Notes under the pieces: model-generated
Database searches by the model: none
The model's input: only the letters and a program-made list of their open reading frames with translations
Told to the model about the DNA's origin: nothing
Shown: piece after piece, positions 38,781 through 51,480 of the stretch
How the letters are laid out: each line of letters begins with the position of its first letter
How positions within the stretch are numbered: position 1 is the first letter of the stretch
From: Phylloscopus collybita
Taxonomy: Eukaryota > Chordata > Aves > Passeriformes > Phylloscopidae
DNA: 64,000 bases
NCBI GenBank assembly: GCA_027886175.1
Contig: JAJNNQ010000006.1
Coordinates: forward strand, 13,669,001-13,733,000
Direction: 5' to 3'
Position numbers and translations under genes: made by a program

Positions 38781-41700
38781 CATGACTAAATTTGGAATTA
38801 TTTAAAATGTCTTCTATCCTTTTATTTTTTAGAAAGGCAGGTAGTGCAGAGAGCTGCCGGCATGTTGAAGCTTAAAAAAGGTTATTAACAGCAGACAAGT
38901 ACAGAGCCTTTAGGGAGAATTTCCATATCTCTTGCCTCATCCTATCCACATCTCATCCTTAATATTGCTTTCTTTCAGTCTGGAAGAGCACACACTAGCT
39001 TAGTGTAACCTAATAGTTTCCCTTTCTAGTCCCCTCTTTCTCCTTTGTGCTTTCAATAGATTCAAGGATCAAGGCCCAGATATTTCTTTTAGCTTGTTGA
39101 ACTTTAGCGAATAAGAACAAAAATGAACAAAGCCAACAGTTTTTCATAAGTGATAGCCAACAGAAAACTTCCTCTGGCTGAAAAGTTCAAAGACTCTATT
39201 TTCAGAGACAGAGGATCCTAGCTTTCCTATCATGCCTTTCTGGATAAATATTTTGTTCTATTGGGACAGAAAGAAGTAGCTAAGAATGAGTTTGCAGCCA
39301 AATGCTCCATTTAAGGAGGATTTTGAGGATTATTGTGTGTGAGTCTGGAATGCCTGTGGTTGGATAGAGGGATAAGAGTTCAGGAAGGAAGAAAAAATAG
39401 CAGAAGTGAAAGAGGGAAAAAATCAAAGAGAAAAAGAAATAGTAAAGGATTAATGGTAGGCAGGAAGGAAAGAGAGAGAGAAAGGAGAAAATGCAAAACA
39501 TGAGAAGGGATTATTTAAGGTCTACTTTGATTTATCTTTATGCAAAAATCAATCTAGTCCCCCCTTTTTCCTGGATCACTTCTTCCATCTTCTTTCTGAG
39601 GAAAGGAAAGCCAGTTGTTTATCTTTCCAAGTGAAAATTTACCTCTGGTTCATATTGTGACATGGCAAAGGTTTGTCTGGGTTTTTTTTATTTCTTTTTC
39701 AATGTGTTCTACAAGCAAGTCAATATTTATTTTTCTTTTCTTTTTCTCACTGCCTAATGCCAGAAGTTTTCAACATCAAATAGGTGTTTTCTTGGGCAGA
39801 TATTTATAATTCAGGTCCTGAATTAGCAAGTTCATAGACATAACTTAATGCTCAGATTCACCCCTTGCAGCATAACCCTGAAACTTCCTAGATCATTTTT
39901 TGATAAATGAGAGCCACATCTCCATCAGGCATATTAGAAGTTCAAATTATTCACATCAATGTACATAACTTTATATTTGTCAGCATAGAAACACATGTTA
40001 AAAAAAAATCAAAGAAAGAAATACATTATCTTTGTATCAAGAATTAAATGACTATGCAAACATGTTTAACAGAATTTTATCTTTTGAAGTTGCCTGGGGA
40101 AAATGAGGCATAGAAGACATCTCTTCTGGTACAGATCTTAAGTCTGTGGTAAAATCTACACTGAATTCAAGAAGAGTTATGAAAGCAATGCAAAATGTCT
40201 TTGAGAATTTTACCTTAAAGGATAGATCTGCAAGGGATTTTAGTTAACTATCATAGCATCTATCCAACAGAGGTAACTTTTCAGCAAAATTTGTACTCCT
40301 AAGCTAGGTGTCTATTTCCTTACAGATTGTACTGAAAAGATGGAATCCATAAAGACATGGTAAGCAAGGAAGGACTTCAGGAAATGTCAATATTAAGCAC
40401 ATGCCTTAAACCTTCTCCCTGTGCTGCAACTGACTTTTGAATTAGAGGAGATGCTGCCTTCCACTTGGAATTCCATGATTCTAAAGTCCTGAATTACAGC
40501 ATTTACTCCCTAACTAAAGGAAGCTCAATTCCTTTTCTAGCTTTTGGATAATAAAAGGGACTAAAAAATGCACACTTAGTTTTCTTTGCCACATGGAACT
40601 ACAATCTCCCACCTCTTAGAAAAGTGCTTGTTCTCCCCAGCCACAGCTTTCCTGGATAATTAAGTAATCACTGGAACAGACAGAAAGTGTGAAGTACTTG
40701 ATACTCCCCTCCCCACGAGAAAAAAGAAGCTGGGTTCCAGTTCGTGAACGAGTGTATGTATTTAATACTAAGTAATCATTACAGCAGTGACTGGAATCCA
40801 GATCTCCCTTTTTCCCAGGTGACTGCCTTAAGTACCAGACTCTTTCTGTCTTCTGAGAAGCTTGTTCTTTCACTAGCTTAATGAATATTTAATCACTCTC
40901 TGTGAAGTGGAACATCACATCTTGCAAGGAGAGGCTGTGAGCAGCCAACCCCAGAAAATCTACTAGCCTGGTGCTTAGAACATTTTGGTGAGAGATGCAG
41001 TTTCAAATCCTTAGCAAAACAGAATGAATTGGATCAGAACTCTCTGCCTTTAAATGAAAACAAGCTCTCACTAAACTTAAAGCATGTGCTCTATTCTACT
41101 TTTATGCAACAAATCCTGAAGGGCTTGGCATCCCCCATTCATTTACAGGGCCACAGAACTTGGCAAGGTACATCAGGAATTAAACCTGTTCTTAGAGTGT
41201 TACATATACTATAAATGTGTTGGATAAAATAGCAAAATCTAAAGATTTTACACGCATGTGTTACATATCTGGATTGTCAGGATTTAGGCAGTTAGTAGAT
41301 TGTCCAGAAGCCGATTTTTGACTCTCAGATAATTTCAATAATGAAGTGCTGGCTGCTTGGGCACAGTCTCAGAGAGTTATATCATCTCCTAATTCCCTTT
41401 TAGGAGTTAGGAAAATTAAGAACATTAATTAGGCAGTCACAGATTGCCTAAATTGGGTGCTTAGGCTTCCTAATTGATTAGTGGAGTAAACTAGGCACCA
41501 AAGAGCAGTCCAGAGAGTTTGCCTACCGGGAGCAGACTCACGTAAAGATGGCAGTTATGAAATGTCAGCCACAGAATTTGGCTTAACCATTGCCTCCCCC
41601 TGAAGTTTATACACTGATATTCAGAGATTCATCCAGTTGCCTATATGTCGGCATCTGGAGTTGTAAATGTGTGCAGGGTAGACTTCCAGCTGCCCTTAGG

Positions 41701-44700
41701 TTGACACCCCAGGTCTACTTCCTTCCTGTGTTATGTCCACCAGCTCTGCAGACAGATAAACCTGGGACGTTTGAAATAGCACTAGGGGCTTATTCATGCA
41801 CATCTGAATTAAACCTCGAGTCATCTCAAGCTGAAACAAGTCCTGAACCCAATTCTTAAACAGGTATCCTAATGATAAGATTTTTCTTAGAGAAAACAGT
41901 ATGAACAATTCCAGTTGTGTTTTCACAGACATACTTAACAGCTGTAAGGCATTAAGGCTCCTTTTTTCTATGGTATGACATCAATATTCAGTTTGGAGAT
42001 CTAACAATTTGTGGTCCTAGATGCTAACTTTGTTACCCAGCTTTTCTATGAAATTCAAGCGAAGAATAGAAATTAGAAACTTCAATATTTTATGGGCCTC
42101 CCAGGATGAACTGGCAGCTGAACAGAAGATTAGAGCTGTAGGTTTTGGACTTGGATCTCAAAAGTAAAATTCAGCTCACCTAACTTTACTTTTACAGTTT
42201 AAATGCTCATGACTGGACAAGTCACTCTAGATTCCCTTTATCATTGACAAAGGCAACCTCAAGGGTGCAAGTCATCTCTCCATAAAATCAATGTCTCCTT
42301 AGGTCAGTGAGGGACTCCTTTTGCTAAATATAGCATGTAGTGCCATTCCAGACAGCATAAGATGTCTCTCCTGGCCTTGGTAAGTCACGTGTATAGGTCC
42401 TGGTTTGTATCTGTCAGTCCAAAACACAGTATAGATATCTTGGTTACCCTACCACCTTTCCAGTGGCACTTGGCACCTCAACAGGAAACATAACCAAGGT
42501 CTTTGAGTCTCCTCAAATGTGATCCAATGAACAGAACCACATCTCACTAGTCCATCTGCAACTTCCACATTATCACTTATGAAAGGCATTCAAAGGTCTG
42601 GAATAGAAAAAAATTAGTAGTACCACTTAATGTGACTAAGGACCATTCTGGTAAAAAATGAACCCATCTGTATTTCATCACAAATAATTTTACAATTAAA
42701 TACCTAAAAACTAAATTACTGAAAACTCTCTAATAATTTTGAAATCTAACTATCCTAGAAAGCTCCTTTAAAGGGGAAACAAAATAATCTGTATACTCAT
42801 TAATTATTAATACTGAAATGTAAACCATAAAAACACATAGTTTTGTCTTACACTAACAATGTTGTACTTTTTCCATCTCTGTGTTAAATATACAACATTA
42901 TTATGGATAAACAACTACTATAAATATTCTAAACCAGTTATAAAACAATATCTTTTTAGGTACATTATTTGTTCATACCTTTAAAATTAGGTAGAAGTAA
43001 AAACATATATTAAAGTGACATATAAAGGAGCCTGAGGAATAACTAGCTCAAAATTAATTTTTCTATGCTGTATCTCTCTTGTTTAATACAAATGTTCATT
43101 ATACAGAGAAAGCAAAATAAACGGTATTTCCCTTTACCTTGTTTTAATGAACATGGTGTTTATGTATGATGGGTAGGAACAAGTTTTTAAACTTTAACTC
43201 ATTTTTAAAGTGTTTATTTCTGAAGATATTTTCATAGCTTTCATTGTTAAAACTCTTTCTATTGGTATTTACTAAATATTTTTTACAAACGGTATGGTTC
43301 AATCAATAGTCATCATAACTCCTGTTTACAACAGCAGTCTGTCAGAGTTTAATAAAGCCTGGCCTATAGCTACCACCCTCTCCAACTGTTCTGTTTCTCA
43401 AAATTCTGAAAAAGTAGTCTTCCCACCTTCCAACAGGGTTAATAAACTGGAAATCTCCAGAAGAAGAAGCAGGTTTTGCCTTTAAATTTTCTCCACTGGA
43501 ATTGTTTCATAGCGTTGCTTCCCTAAATGAATAAAGACCCTGAACTACTTGTGGCTCCTGGAGCCATATGAATGCACATGCATGTATACTGGTGTATGCA
43601 TGCAACATGTCTGTCTTGTACAATGTGCGCCTGCCCGCCTTTTTTATGGTCAGATGACTGTTGAAATCACATAAATATTTTACAGGAGGAAAAGGATTGA
43701 TTCTCCCTTGCTGTAACCCTTTAAAAAGGAAGAGAAATAGGTACCTCCAAGGAGTCGTTCATCTATCCTGCATGAGATACTTGTTCAGAGGTGGACTGAA
43801 TTCCCACAAGGTGTTATATCTTTACATTGACTCCAAAGAGACCTTGAACAAACAGTTCAGGTTCAATGCCTATTTTTTGAATGTCTAAAGCCAGCTGAAG
43901 GGAATCTCACCCTAATTAATTGTTCTGTCCCAAAGGAAGAAATCTGTATTACTGTATCCACACAAAAGGAATTGATGATATCCATGTAGCTAGCATGGTA
44001 TAAAAGATTAATACTGCTCTTACACCCACACTCTGTTGCTGCTTCCTTGCCACCTCTTTGTGGAAGCTGCTTATCACAGCCAACTGTCTCAGCTACTTTT
44101 CCTTTCCTGTCTGTACTGTACCTTTGCCAGATAAACACCTCAAACTCTCAGGCCCAGTGGTGCAGCACCATCCTGACCAGGACTGGTGCCCTCACGTTGG
44201 CAGCACGTGCGCTGCATTGCGCTCAGCCACTGATCTCACCTAGGCCTTCTGCTGGGATCCTGCATCCCTAGGTCAAGTTCAGGGATGAGAAGGAGGAGAG
44301 GAGAAAAAGGTAAACTGTATTTAAAGTATCTGAGATACCATGAGAAATGCCCACTGCATTTATTTTTAAAAGCAGAAGCAAGTAACAGAAATTAAAAAAA
44401 AAACAAACAGCTAAATATGCAGTCATACAGAATATATTTTTCTATTGACCCTGGGAGTAGGACTCTTCCTCTTTTTATCCTCCTCTCCTCTCCTCCATTC
44501 CACTTAAGGCAAGGAAACCAAATTGGATCTCAGAGAAGGCAAGGGAAGTTTCTAGCCCAACCAACCAACCTGCTGTTGCTCCTTCCACATGAATGACTAT
44601 GGAGTCATTCTCATGTTCACACATCTGCAGCCAAAACAAACTCCTGAATGAACAGACTCCATACTTTCCCATGCTCTTTTTCAGACCCACCTGAAATTCA

Positions 44701-47700
44701 TACAGACCTGGGCCACAAAGACTGAGGTGAGGAGGTACAGCTCTCCAAGGCAGGTTAATTAGCTGAGGCTTTACATCTGTGCTAGTGCCATGAAAAGGAT
44801 AGGCACCTCCAGAGAGCTATTCAGCTCAGCTATCAGTCAGTTGTCCTCAGGTGAAATAAATCTCCATCCAGAAATGCCTACCTCTATTCATGAACAATAG
44901 CAGAAACCTAACTGTTAGCTTAGACTAGGCAATTTGTCTCTTTTATGGTTAAAAGTAGGTGAGATGAGCATACAGCTCATTGACCATCTTCTTTGGTCAC
45001 AAGGTTCACTCTCTGATGACTGATGAATACAGAGATGCCACCCAATACACGGCAGATGTGCATATGAAGTCAGCCAACACATGAATTTCATCAGATTCAC
45101 TTTCAGACCATTAATTACAGCAGGTACCTTGTGGTCTGCCCCTTGCAGATGCCTTGGTACTGGTGGTAATCCCATTTATTCTGTGAGTAAGGAACACCTA
45201 CTAAACCATACACAAAGCACAGTGGCAAGCAGTGCCAAACCTAAGGGGCACACCACAGAATGAAGGAGAATGTGAAAAGATATAGACAAAAGGATGCATG
45301 GGAAGACAGAAAACACAATGTTTCTTGTATGAAGAAGCAAGAGGTGGGATGGGAAGGATGAGCTCAGGTAAATGGAGTACGCTATGCAGAAAGACAGGGC
45401 TAGGTGAAGAGACTGAAGGTCAGATGGGGAGAGGGAGCATTTTCTTTATATCATATCACAACAGTAGCACAGAAACCTTTTCCTTGGGATCAATGGGCAT
45501 CCCACGTCCATGTACAGCTTTTAAAATTAAGGTGGAAGAAAATTACTGCTTGGTGGTTGTGGTGATAATTGCCCACTAGAGATTGTGTGGAGAGCATCAA
45601 GCTCATTCCACTTCAGGTTATGGAATGAACTAAAATTGTCATCCTCAAGGTGAAAAGCTAGGTTTTTATCCATATACTATATGGATATACTATACTAAAG
45701 AAGATTGGGGTTTTTAATATGTATTAAGCAACTGTGGAATATTGTGCAACAACTAGAAGTACACTGTAAATATCAAGGTTGCCGAAAGTCACAGAGCAAC
45801 CTTTCCAACAATCTGAAGTGGTGATAGGAAGAGTAACACAGTGAATTTGTATTGATGCAGAAATCATTAACCCTACACCCTCACTTGGATTTGCATTAAA
45901 ATATTTTCATGTTCATTGCCTCTACCAAAACTGTTTAGCAGGTCAGCAAGTTTACTGTCTTTGAGTATACACGTGCACGTGTGTGTCTGTGTGTCTGCGC
46001 ATGTTTTTTGGGAAACATATAATACCCTGAGTTCCTTATGTTACAGAATAGTGTGTATGTCATTCGAATATTTTAAACATGCGCTCTTAAAGACCACTTA
46101 AGGTGTCTCAATTATGTGAATCCAGATTCTGCCAATTTAGCAGCTGTTAAGGAATATTACTTTGGGCAGTCCTACTGAAATATGTAAGATTCTTAGGAAA
46201 TGAGCTAGTCATGCAGAATCTGACCCAAACTGTTATTTCCACAGGTCATTGTAAACAACCATTTGTGTTCTTAGTCTTATGCAGTCTGTTGTCACTCCTG
46301 TATACTATGGCTTGCCCAACCCTTTATAGATGAGCCCTTGTAAAGCTGGAGATCACTGGAATGCCTGAGTCCCTTATCCACATAAACCAGAAACCACCCA
46401 CATTATTTTTCAGTGTCAATGATTTGAAACCCTACAGTGGGAAAGCCAGGAAAGGCTATTTAATAGTAAAATAAGTAATCAGGAAACAAGTAACAGTGAA
46501 TCATTAGGATGCTTAAGAAAAAATAAACAGAAAAAAGTAACTGAAAAAGCAAGGATAAAATTAAACAGTAATGATGATTTATAGTAAGATACTCTGAGAC
46601 ATGACAGAAGTCTCAGTACACCAAAAGGAAAATCTTGTTTGCTCAAATTATTTGTTTCTTCTGTCTAATGAATGTAATTCTAATATACAAGCGATAACAC
46701 TGGCATTTCTTTGAAATGTTGATTCAGTTTAATTATGAAAATCACCAAGGTATTTTCTGGCTGCTGCATCACTCCCTGTACTAAGATTAATCACATCAAC
46801 ATCATTCATTTAATCTTCAAAGAGTAAGCAGTTGTCCACAAAAGCCTTCAAATAGCTTCATTAGTGCAATTTTTCAGACTCAAACACTTATCTGGCAGCA
46901 CATGATTGAGAGTAAGGAAGGTCATTATATTCATCTGTTTCCTAATCCAGTTTATCTTTTTAATGTTTCTATTTATTTTATTTATTTTTTGTGGATAACT
47001 TTAAGCTCCACTTTCTTATCCTTTACTATGGACAACCAAACCATGTGCAGTTCAAATACAGATAAAATCGTTGGTGGCTGTCATGACTTACTCAGTTTGT
47101 GACAGATGAATTTGAGCCAGAATGTGCTCCTCTCCCAAGCCCAGCACTTATTTAACATACATATTGTTTTTGTCACTAATCACAAAAAAACCCTTAAAAT
47201 ATGTTTATTTAAACATGCAAATAAAGTTAAAAAGGTGAGACACACAGTAATGTGCCTAATGTTTTCAATGCCAGACTGAGACTTATTAGCAAGGTTTTAG
47301 AGAATAAAAATAAGTCCAACCTCTCCCTATTATTAATATTTAATTACATGCTAAGAGCTTCATCCTCTTCAGTCTCCCATGGATGCTGAAAAGGCCTTCC
47401 CTTATTTCCTATTACTTAGAAACTTCTTTAGCAAAACCCTATGTATTTTTAAAAAATCATGGTAACCAGTGTCCAATTAGCTGATACTGTGATACAATCT
47501 TTGAACAGTTAAAATTTTCTTCAAATATAGCATTGCAACCCAACATATTAACACCAAGTGTGACAACTCACTATCAAGATCACAATGACAATCTGATCAA
47601 GCACAATTATCTCACCTGCACAGCACTAAAATAGCCACTGATCAAAATGTACTTAGTTCTCTTATTGAAAACTAAAGCCTCCAGGTTTAGTTTTGAAGCT

Positions 47701-48374
47701 TTAAAAAACAAAGACTTTATTAAAGTTTCTGCTAACACATTTGCCTGCACCTGTCAGGGAATTTTACAAAAGATCCGTCAATCAAAAAAGGGGAGGCAAA
47801 TGTTTTTAAATTTAAAAATAAAAAATATTTTTTAAAAATATAGACTATTTAAATAACTATAAACTATAAAAATAACTGTTAAAATGAATTAAAATTGTCC
47901 TTCAATTTTGGGTGTGGAAAAAATCAATTTTGCATTGAACAAAAAAACTTGAGCAAAAATTTATGAAAATTAACCTTAAGGCTCTGGTGAATTGTCACCA
48001 TTGCAAATATGCCAATTATTCAGAAGATATCCAAAAGCATGCAAAGATGTATTTGAACCACTTAGGTATTTGTTTTATTAACAACCAGATATAGTTTAGA
48101 GAGAGGAGCACAAGATAGTTCTGTAACTACAAAGCAATATATTTGTTTCAGTTGTCGCTATATCTCACAGAGTGATTTTCATTCCTTTTCCTGGCATACA
48201 AACATGCCCCCTCCTTGGTTTGCAGTGTTATCTGAAATCAATAGCTGTATGAATAAACCAGCATAAAGCACAAACTCCACGTAGTTCTCAGCCTAGCCAC
48301 TCAACAACGTAGAGGTGAGACTTTTCTAACCAAGGGTGCCCTGCAAAAGCAAAGATTTTCTTTATGCTTGTACT
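38780..48374. other. AT-rich non-coding DNA, no gene seen
   Basis: No gene or transposon family recognised. At 45969-45982 the palindrome ACACGTGCACGTGT holds two abutting canonical E-boxes (CACGTG), followed by a short GT-rich patch. Open frames up to 93 codons look random. Confidence 0.55.
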
Positions 48375-48375
48375 T

Positions 48376-48397
48376 AAAAAAAAAAAAAAAAAAAAAA
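48376..48397. repeat. A22 homopolymer
   Basis: Uninterrupted A run; no retrogene recognised upstream. Confidence 0.9.
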
Positions 48398-50520
48398 GGG
48401 GGAAAATCAATATTTTTAAAAGCAGATGTATAACCTAATGCCTCACTTGCACGTTTTGGTAGACAAGACTTTTCCAACTTTGGTGCAGAAAGGAAAATCA
48501 TAGGCTGGTGCAATATTTATTCAAGGCAGAGAAGATTAAGGCATATCTCAACATGAGTTTACATACAAGCTTTAGTCCTTGGGCTATTTATGAAATCCAG
48601 GGGACTATTTTTCTCTCTTTGAGATTTTTGGCTACCATTTTTGGCTACTCCTGCTTGGGGACTCCTCACTTGTGACACAAGATTAAGTCATGGAAATCGT
48701 TTTGTTTGGAGCAGAGGTCAGGATGCAAGAAAGTCAGCTGGAATAGCTACTGTAACTGAAGGGATACAGAAGGCACAAGAATGTTTCTCCACTGGTATTT
48801 ATCAGGCTTTTTTCATCTGAATATTTTAAGCCATGTTGATATTCCACCCTTAGTTTGAGCTGTTCAATGTCATATGTATTTATTTCTACTTCCATATAGA
48901 AGAGCTTTCCTTTCAAGAACCAAGGGCCTCTGCAAATGACTTTTTGTTGTTGTTGTTGTTAAGAAAAACAGCAAGTCTGAGAATGGAGAGCTGTGCTTTT
49001 TAAAACCTTTCCATAAATTGCTCTCAGGTCTTGTCCCTGGATCTTGGCAGTATGAGGCCACATCATCTCAAACTGTGAACAACAGAGGGAATGACCAGAT
49101 TCATTCTGCAGTTTGTCCCATTTCACTGAAATACTTAGGAATTCTTATGCAAAGTAAACTTATTTCTGCCTCTATCTTCCCTCTGCAGGACATGGTGGAG
49201 TGGTGGAACTGCTATTCTGCCATGCATTTTTAGACAGGAATATTTGTGAGAAAGAACAGCTGTATATCCCTGGAATCCTTCCATCCACAGAGTTGTCTGC
49301 AGTCATGGTTCAGTACTAAAATCAGTATGTTCCTAATAACTTAGCCTTAAAGGGCTGTATTCCTCGGGTCACATTTAAGCTTTCTTTTTCACTTCTTCTT
49401 TTTATTCAGATAGTGTTATCCTCAGGAGTCCCAAAGCTTCTAGGTCTCAATCAGGCCTTAAGAAAAGGAAAATTCTTCACACAGGTCTTGCTGTGACAAA
49501 TGTGAGTATTATATGCTACTGTTCTTTACTGTTCTCCTCAAATCTCAGTTTCCCTAATTACACATTACTTCTCTCAAAACTATGAATTACATAATGAGTC
49601 TAACCAAGACGTATGCTGCATGTACTGCTTTAGTTATCAAGCAAAGATAAGAAAATAAAGCTAATCACAGGGAAAGCATTTTCAATTAATCTGCCTCATT
49701 GTGTCCATGTACAAAGGATTAATTTACATTGGCTGCTTTTAATTTTAGCAATAAATGAACTTTTTTTGGTAATGCAGGAACAGATCCCAGAATAAGTGAC
49801 AATATGCAGGGCAAATAATCAATTAAGGGTGTATTTATATAAAAAGTAAGAGAGAAATAACCTGTAACCCCTCAAGACAACCATGAATACAAATTTATTT
49901 AGATCATCCACTAAAAGAGAATTCACCTCTCTAACTGTCATGATCTGCCTTTTTTTTATTATTAACAATACACGAGTTTTCAATCAAAATTGGTACCAAG
50001 TGAAAAACCTTCTTCTTAGAGCTTGAAGAAGTAGAGATTCACCTTTCTGACAACCTTCTTTCCTGTCTTCTATATATCCTCATAAAATATTTACTCTGCT
50101 TCTGAATGACCACTCTGATTATCCTTAGACTCCTTTTCAGATTCCCTGATGATGTCATGGAAATGTTAAACCCATTATGCTAAGCTAGGACCTCCATCTA
50201 CTGTGACCTCTTGGCACTAGCTTCTGAGGACAGCCTGACACTTCCACATAAAAGTTAGTCTTTCTTCGGGTCATCAATAGGCGGACTCGTAATACATCAG
50301 CACTTCAATCAACACCAGTAAAATTTAACCAAGGCCATGTAAAAAGTCCAAACCCATTCTGTGCTTGCAATAAAGTGATTAAAACGTCTATTAAAAGGTA
50401 CAATTATTTTCCACTGGAAAACAAGCATTTATATTATTTCATGGGTCCACCCCACAGGTAATACATGGCATTCCTTTTCATTAAGCTATTAGGGAAGTGA
50501 TTAGTGACTAGCACCCTGCT
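48398..50520. other. AT-rich non-coding DNA, no gene seen
   Basis: Contains a short (GTT)n repeat at about 48944-48960. No gene or repeat family recognised. Confidence 0.5.
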
Positions 50521-50640
50521 CTAATTATCTTTAATGTAGTGTTTCAAATTGATCATGCATAATGTAATTAGAAATCATAATTAAATTAATTTATATTGAT
50601 TTAAGCCTTTATAAGTTGTTAATAACCATGACCCATTACG
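50521..50640. promoter_or_regulatory. Homeodomain/POU-like site cluster beside CpG island
   Basis: An AT-rich block with many ATTA/TAAT cores (CTAATTATC, GTAATTAGAA, ATAATTAAATTAATTTAT) and an octamer-like ATGCATAATG around 50556-50565. It lies directly left of the CpG-rich block at 50.69 kb. Such pairing is common at enhancers of vertebrate developmental genes, but AT-rich DNA gives these cores easily, so confidence is low. Confidence 0.3.
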
Positions 50641-50689
50641 TTAATTCCTACAAGCCAACATTAATATTTCCAATATGCTGAAATATTTC

Positions 50690-51480
50690 CCTTTTCCCCC
50701 CTTCCTTGCACCGGGCACTCCTGCAGGGGCTCGCAGGGGGTGCCTGTCGGGGGATGCTCCCGGGCAAGTGCCCCCGCGGCCGGCGGCTCCAGCCCGGCCC
50801 TTGGTGGTCCAGCGCGAGTGGGTGCTGGGAAGGAATCGATCGCTGGCTTTAATGCGGGAATAATGACCGCTGCCCGGGCCGACAGCCGCCCCTTCCATTT
50901 CCATGGAGACGGAACGACCCCGGCAGCCGCCCAAGGGGAAAACTCGAGGGGTGGGAGCCAGGGAAGCGAGTCGGTGGGGGTTGATACTGAAGGAGACCGG
51001 CCGTCCCCCACCCCTCCCCCAAGGCGGCTTCTGCCGGCGCTCCCCTCTGGCCGGGAGGGACGGCCCCGGGGCGCTGGGGCTTCCCCGGGCGCGGGAGGCA
51101 GCAGGACCCCGCGGGGGCGGTGCGGGAGGGCCGGGGCTGGGGCTGCGGGCAGCCCCCGGGGGCTCCCGGGGCATGTGGCCGTGGCTGCAGCCGGTCCCCG
51201 CCCGGGGAAAGGCTCCCAAACCTCCCCTCTCCGGACACTGGTCTTGTACCGCCCCAGGCTTCCGTCCCCATCTCCCTCCCCTCAACGCAAAAGCTCTCGA
51301 GAAAGTTGTTTCCCCCCTGCTGCAATTAAACTTTTGCAGCGCGGGCCCCTTTTCGGAAGAAATATGCGTAGAAACAGGCAGCAAATCATCCAGCCCGGGA
51401 TGGCACGGGCCAGGCAGAACTCTCAAACTTCCATCCCACCCCGTCTGACACCTTTCCATCACATACGAGCCCTCCAGGGT
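50690..51480. promoter_or_regulatory. CpG island
   Basis: A sharp switch from AT-rich flanks to strongly GC-rich DNA with many CpG, including GCGGCCGGCGGCTCC and GGGGCGGTGCGGG runs. Long open frames on both strands (303 codons minus, 259 codons plus) arise because GC-rich DNA has few stop codons; their Pro/Arg/Gly-rich translations match no family I recognise. A good donor-like GTAAGA follows on the plus strand at 51497, so a non-coding first exon is possible. Whether it is a promoter of a gene or lncRNA, or an orphan island, cannot be told from sequence. Confidence 0.75.
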
